Shown: in pieces, positions 60,983-64,000 of the stretch
Numbering within the stretch: the first letter of the stretch is position 1
Layout: each line of letters begins with the position of its first letter
Assembly: GCF_000192225.1 (NCBI RefSeq)
Contig: NZ_GL872413.1
Span: 2,228,794-2,292,793 of the forward strand
Reading direction: 5' to 3'
DNA length: 64,000 nucleotides
Source of the DNA: Capnocytophaga sp. oral taxon 338 str. F0234
GTDB taxonomy: Bacteria > Bacteroidota > Bacteroidia > Flavobacteriales > Flavobacteriaceae
Notes under the pieces: generated by a model
Database searches by the model: none
Told to the model about the DNA's origin: nothing
The model's input: only the letters and a program-made list of their open reading frames with translations
Translations under genes and position numbers: made by a program

Positions 60983-61865
60983 TTTGCCCAATAAGGTCAA
61001 TATCATCTGTTTGTTCGCCTTCTTTCTCACTAAAATAAATAAGTATTTGTAAAAAAGATTGCAAGTTCATAGTTACAAAAGCTACAATTATGACAAGAAT
61101 AAACAATATGAAAAACAGAAGACCTGTTCCTATTCCGTAATCTGAACTTTCAAAACCTGTAACTCCTATAAAAACAAAGAAAATAACTATAGGGATAATA
61201 AGTCCTGCAAACATAAAGAGTCCTGTAATAAGGTTCATTATAGCTGTAGCTCCCCATTTGTCCCAAAAGTTAATTTTGAGTTGTTCTCCCACCTTATTAA
61301 GTGCTGCAAAATATCCCATTTTATCCTTTACATAGAGTAACATCGCCTGAGTTACATAAAGTGTAAATAGAATATTTAGAAATATAGAACCTAAAGTTCC
61401 TATAATAGGTATAAAATTTAGGATTGTTATCAATATCATATAAGGAATGCCAAGAACAAAAGCTGAAATGAAGCCAAACAAAAACATTCTAGCAATCATT
61501 CCTTTGATAATTTCAAAAAGCTCCTTAGCTGTAATCTCTGTCTCATTAGAACGTTTCTCTAATATCTGCGCATAAGCAATAGGGAAACATTGTACAAACA
61601 ATGAGAGAACTACAAGCATAATCACTATAACAAGAAATACTAACATTACAGAAGAAAAGGCACCAAAAAAATCTCCTGTTACTGCCATTTTCTCCCCTAT
61701 CAGAATAGTCATAAAAGTAGCTATAACTGCAATTGCAAGCAACAGAGCTCCATTGATAATTAAATAATTAACAAAAAAGTTCTTTGCATACATTCTGAAG
61801 AAAGACAAGGTATCATTTACCAAGGCATTAAAATTCCTTTTCTTATAGAAAATAAAATTACTCAT
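60969..61865 (-). CDS. Polytopic membrane protein of the MoxR cluster
   Basis: 298 residues with about six transmembrane segments (YLIINGALLLAIAVIATFMT, VMLVFLVIVIMLVVLSLFVQ, MFLFGFISAFVLGIPYMILI, GSIFLNILFTLYVTQAMLL, LITGLFMFAGLIIPIVIFF, LLFFILFILVIIVAFVTMNL) and a short acidic C-terminal tail. It resembles the DUF975-like/glycerophosphoryl-diester membrane domain proteins found next to SpoIIM in Flavobacteria, but I cannot name the family with confidence. It overlaps the DUF4129 gene by 14 bases. Confidence 0.8.
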   Translation of the reverse strand: MSNFIFYKKRNFNALVNDTLSFFRMYAKNFFVNYLIINGALLLAIAVIATFMTILIGEKMAVTGDFFGAFSSVMLVFLVIVIMLVVLSLFVQCFPIAYAQILEKRSNETEITAKELFEIIKGMIARMFLFGFISAFVLGIPYMILITILNFIPIIGTLGSIFLNILFTLYVTQAMLLYVKDKMGYFAALNKVGEQLKINFWDKWGATAIMNLITGLFMFAGLIIPIVIFFVFIGVTGFESSDYGIGTGLLFFILFILVIIVAFVTMNLQSFLQILIYFSEKEGEQTDDIDLIGQNVED

Positions 61866-61872
61866 AATTAAA

Positions 61873-62832
61873 TTATTTTGATTTATAATGTTTTACTACT
61901 GGATATATCAGAAAATAATAGGTAATTACCGATAAGGTACCAAAAATAATAAGTATATTCAACCACAGAGGCATATCATAATAATACCGGGTGATAAACC
62001 CTTCTATAAAGCCAGCTGCTATAAAGAAGGGAACTGTTGCCAGAAGAATATAAAGTCCTTCACGAAAGGCTATTTTAAAGGAGAGTATACGTGAATATGT
62101 TTTCGGGAAAAGGATTCCTCCTGCTAAGATAAAACCTGCAGCAATCGCAATAATGATACTAAATATCTCCATTGCCCCATGCAACCACAATGCTCTAAGG
62201 CTCGCTCCAAGAGCTCCTTCTTGGTAACAAAAATACTGAAAAGCTCCCAAAATCACTGCATTCTGCAAGGCTATGTAAAAAGTCATCACTCCTGCACTGA
62301 TTCCATAAAGAAAAGAGACGAAAGCCACACGTATATTGTTAAAAGTAATTCCTATAAAAGAACCCCAATTACTACCCGACTTATATACAGCCATAGGATC
62401 TCCTTTTTCTATATTCTCTAAAGTTCTATTCACATAAGTATCTCCCATAACATCTCTCACATAGCGAGGTTGATAATGGGCTGAAAGAGCTCCTATACAA
62501 GCAAAGAAGAAAAACAAAATAAAAGAGAAGTAAATTAACTTACGATACTTATACAAAAGCATCGGTACTTGGTCGGTGAAAAAAAATTTCAATCTATTTT
62601 TATCAATACGCTTGGTTTTGTAAATTTTTTGGTATATTTGCGTTACCAAAAAATTGAGATAAATAGTAGTGTTACTCTTTGGGTAATAGGTCTGTGCAAA
62701 GGACAAATCCCCCAATAGCTGGATATAATTATCTGCCATTTGGTCAGGGGAGATGTGCTGTCGTTCATTTAGAATGGATTCCACCTCCAACCATTTGTCC
62801 TTATTTTGCTTGATAAAGGCTACTTCTCTCAT
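61873..62832 (-). CDS. SpoIIM (stage II sporulation protein M) family membrane protein
   Basis: 319 residues: an N-terminal cytoplasmic part, then five to six helices (LIYFSFILFFFFACIGALSA, VAFVSFLYGISAGVMTFYIA, IFSIIIAIAAGFILAGGILF, GLYILLATVPFFIAAGFIEG). The WLHGAMEIFSIIIA motif is diagnostic of the SpoIIM family, which in non-sporulating Bacteroidota pairs with RDD, as here. It probably takes part in membrane transport or remodelling. It lies eight bases before the next gene of the MoxR cluster. A palindrome is embedded in its coding sequence. Confidence 0.88.
   Translation of the reverse strand: MREVAFIKQNKDKWLEVESILNERQHISPDQMADNYIQLLGDLSFAQTYYPKSNTTIYLNFLVTQIYQKIYKTKRIDKNRLKFFFTDQVPMLLYKYRKLIYFSFILFFFFACIGALSAHYQPRYVRDVMGDTYVNRTLENIEKGDPMAVYKSGSNWGSFIGITFNNIRVAFVSFLYGISAGVMTFYIALQNAVILGAFQYFCYQEGALGASLRALWLHGAMEIFSIIIAIAAGFILAGGILFPKTYSRILSFKIAFREGLYILLATVPFFIAAGFIEGFITRYYYDMPLWLNILIIFGTLSVITYYFLIYPVVKHYKSK
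62612..62655 (+). promoter_or_regulatory. Intragenic palindrome with embedded promoter-like element
   Basis: AATTTTTTGGTA (62623-62634) and TACCAAAAAATT (62644-62655) form a perfect 12-base inverted repeat inside the SpoIIM gene. TATATTTG (62633-62640) with TTG at 62612-62614 (18-base spacing) makes a plus-strand promoter-like pair that overlaps it. The divergent RDD gene starts 24 bases from the SpoIIM start, so its promoter must lie within SpoIIM; this is the best candidate. Confidence 0.45.
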
Positions 62833-62856
62833 ACAGGGTGCTAAATTAATAAAAAA

Positions 62857-63600
62857 ATGTCAAAGATAGAAATAAAAACCACACAAAATATTTTACTTTT
62901 TTTTGAGCCCGCTTCCCTTGGAGAACGTATAGGAGCGTATCTCATTGATGCACTTATCATCATAGGCTATGGCTTCATCATTAATAATATCATCTCAGAA
63001 ATACTATTACATTCCTCTATCCCCTTAGATAGGTGGTCAGGAAATGCCATATTCATAATACTTTTTTTTCCCGCTATTTTGTACCCTTTAATAACAGAAT
63101 CTCTTATGCAAGGACAAACTGTGGGCAAGCGAATCCTGAAAATCAGAGTGCTAAAAATAGATGGTTACCAAGCCTCCTTTATAAATTTTTTCATTCGTTG
63201 GGTGTTTGGCTTTGTAGAATTGGCACTCTTTGGTGGTTCTATAGCGCTTATCAGTGTGATTGCCTCCAAACACTCTCAACGCTTAGGTGATTTTGCTGCT
63301 GGTACTGCCGTTATAACCGAGCGTAATAAGCTAAATATCTCTCATACTATCTTGGAGGAACTCACTTATGCTTACCAACCCCTGTTCACCCAAGCAGAAG
63401 TACTACTCTTCTCCGATAACGATGTACAGACTATAAAGAATTATCTTACTAATGCTTTAAAAAGTAAAAATGAAGAGATTCTTACCCGATTAGCAAATAA
63501 AATAACCGAAATATCTAAGCGTAAGAATACTACCCTTACCAAGCAGGCTGATTTCGTTGAACAGTTTCTAAAGGATTATAACTATTATACCATGGGGTGA
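62857..63600 (+). CDS. RDD family membrane protein
   Basis: 247 residues. The RDD domain spans about 18-150: SLGERIGAYLIDALIIIGYG (Arg and Asp of the name), SLMQGQTVGKRILKIRVLKI and a last helix (GFVELALFGGSIALISVIA) with HSQRLGDFAAGTAVI. The C-terminal 95 residues are cytoplasmic and helical. RDD proteins are membrane transporters or ion antiporters of uncertain substrate. Divergent from spoIIM, with only 24 bases between the two starts. Confidence 0.9.
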   Translation: MSKIEIKTTQNILLFFEPASLGERIGAYLIDALIIIGYGFIINNIISEILLHSSIPLDRWSGNAIFIILFFPAILYPLITESLMQGQTVGKRILKIRVLKIDGYQASFINFFIRWVFGFVELALFGGSIALISVIASKHSQRLGDFAAGTAVITERNKLNISHTILEELTYAYQPLFTQAEVLLFSDNDVQTIKNYLTNALKSKNEEILTRLANKITEISKRKNTTLTKQADFVEQFLKDYNYYTMG

Positions 63601-63653
63601 AAAATTTAATGATTAAGAGTTAATTATTAGATTAAAAAGATTCTAAATAAAAT

Positions 63654-63684
63654 TTGTAGTATTGAATTTTTATTTGTACTTTTG
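63654..63684 (+). promoter_or_regulatory. Azurin promoter
   Basis: TTG (63654-63656), 20 bases, TACTTTTG (63677-63684), followed by CCACC, 30 bases before the ATG. Confidence 0.7.
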
Positions 63685-63714
63685 CCACCTATTCATCTAT
63701 TAAATAATACCAAA

Positions 63715-64000
63715 ATGAAAAAAACATTATTTTTAATGGCTTCTGTTGCCTTAATGGTTGCCTCCTGTGGAGATAACAAAAAAACAGAAGAATCTTCACA
63801 AACTACTGAACAACAGGCTACAACTACAGATACACCCGCTGCAAGCCAAAATACTGATGCGGTAACTGTAAACTTAGAAGGTACTGATCAAATGACCTTT
63901 AACCTTAAGGAAATCAAAGCTAAAGCAGGGCAAACCATCAACCTTACTCTTAAGCATGTAGGGCAAATGGACAAAAAGGTAATGGGACATAACTTCGTAC
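63715..64000 (+). CDS. Azurin (lipoprotein), 3'-truncated by the window edge
   Basis: 95 residues visible. Lipoprotein signal MKKTLFLMASVALMVASC with the lipobox Cys at 18, then a Thr/Gln/Glu-rich flexible linker (about 19-45), then the cupredoxin domain: VTVNLEGTDQMTFNLKEI and AGQTINLTLKHVGQMDKK, ending at MGHNFV. The GHNF His is the first type-1 copper ligand; the Cys/His/Met ligands lie beyond the window. Azurins carry electrons in the periplasm or at the outer membrane. The lipid anchor and linker differ from soluble azurins. Confidence 0.9.
   Translation, partial: MKKTLFLMASVALMVASCGDNKKTEESSQTTEQQATTTDTPAASQNTDAVTVNLEGTDQMTFNLKEIKAKAGQTINLTLKHVGQMDKKVMGHNFV

Overview
The window is low-GC DNA from a member of the Bacteroidota, most likely a Flavobacteriaceae species; I think of Capnocytophaga from the overall gene set, but that is recognition rather than proof. 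The support is the promoter grammar seen throughout (a -7 element of the form TAnnTTTG, often with TTG 19-21 bases upstream, and few Shine-Dalgarno sequences) and the families present: DUF4290, DUF4270, DUF5686, a mevalonate-type GHMP kinase, a six-domain ribosomal protein S1, a lipoprotein azurin, and a MoxR/DUF58/DUF4350/DUF4129/SpoIIM/RDD cluster.

Positions 1 to about 29,000 are the right part of an integrated tailed phage (siphovirus-like, PBSX/SPP1-type packaging); its left end lies outside the window. An early/accessory block (1-4240) holds a VRR-NUC nuclease, a ribbon-helix-helix regulator with its operator region, a WYL_2/Sm-like protein, an ASCH protein and many very small genes. It is followed by a PAPS-reductase-like plus ParB-like pair (IbrA/IbrB-like), terminase small and large subunits, tail-tip genes (Dit-like and a 1434-residue tail hub/receptor-binding protein), a small HExxH protein, the portal, and a MuF head protein whose C-terminus is a CdiA-type nuclease toxin. 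A 604-base gap then carries a promoter-driven structured RNA, a decayed IS200/IS605 tnpB 3' end, and the second copy of an 85-base phage promoter. Scaffold, head fibre, major capsid, connector, tail tube and tail-chaperone genes follow, the chaperone with a -1 frameshift extension that has no start codon of its own. Next come a holin candidate, a GH73 muramidase, a u-spanin candidate, the tape measure and a convergent tyrosine integrase. The integrase starts next to tRNA-Arg(ACG), whose 3' end is the presumed attachment site.

Positions 29,000-64,000 are chromosomal housekeeping DNA: murA (with Asp in place of the fosfomycin-target Cys), DUF4290, tsaE, a TrmH-type methyltransferase with mevalonate kinase, an MltD-like transglycosylase, a cysteine synthase-like enzyme, acyl-CoA dehydrogenase, an exported ankyrin protein, DUF5686, short-chain dehydrogenases, an aspartate aminotransferase with rhodanese, rpsA behind a leader that can fold as a pseudoknot, an LTA-synthase-like sulfatase, a fur-purA-DUF4270 operon, a polysaccharide deacetylase with a PepSY-diflavin reductase, the MoxR/DUF58 cluster running leftward, divergent RDD, and a truncated azurin at the right edge.

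The least explained parts are the MuF-toxin/ncRNA/tnpB-scar interval, the frameshifted tail chaperone, the repeated phage promoter, the hairpin-rich integrase leader and the rpsA leader pseudoknot.
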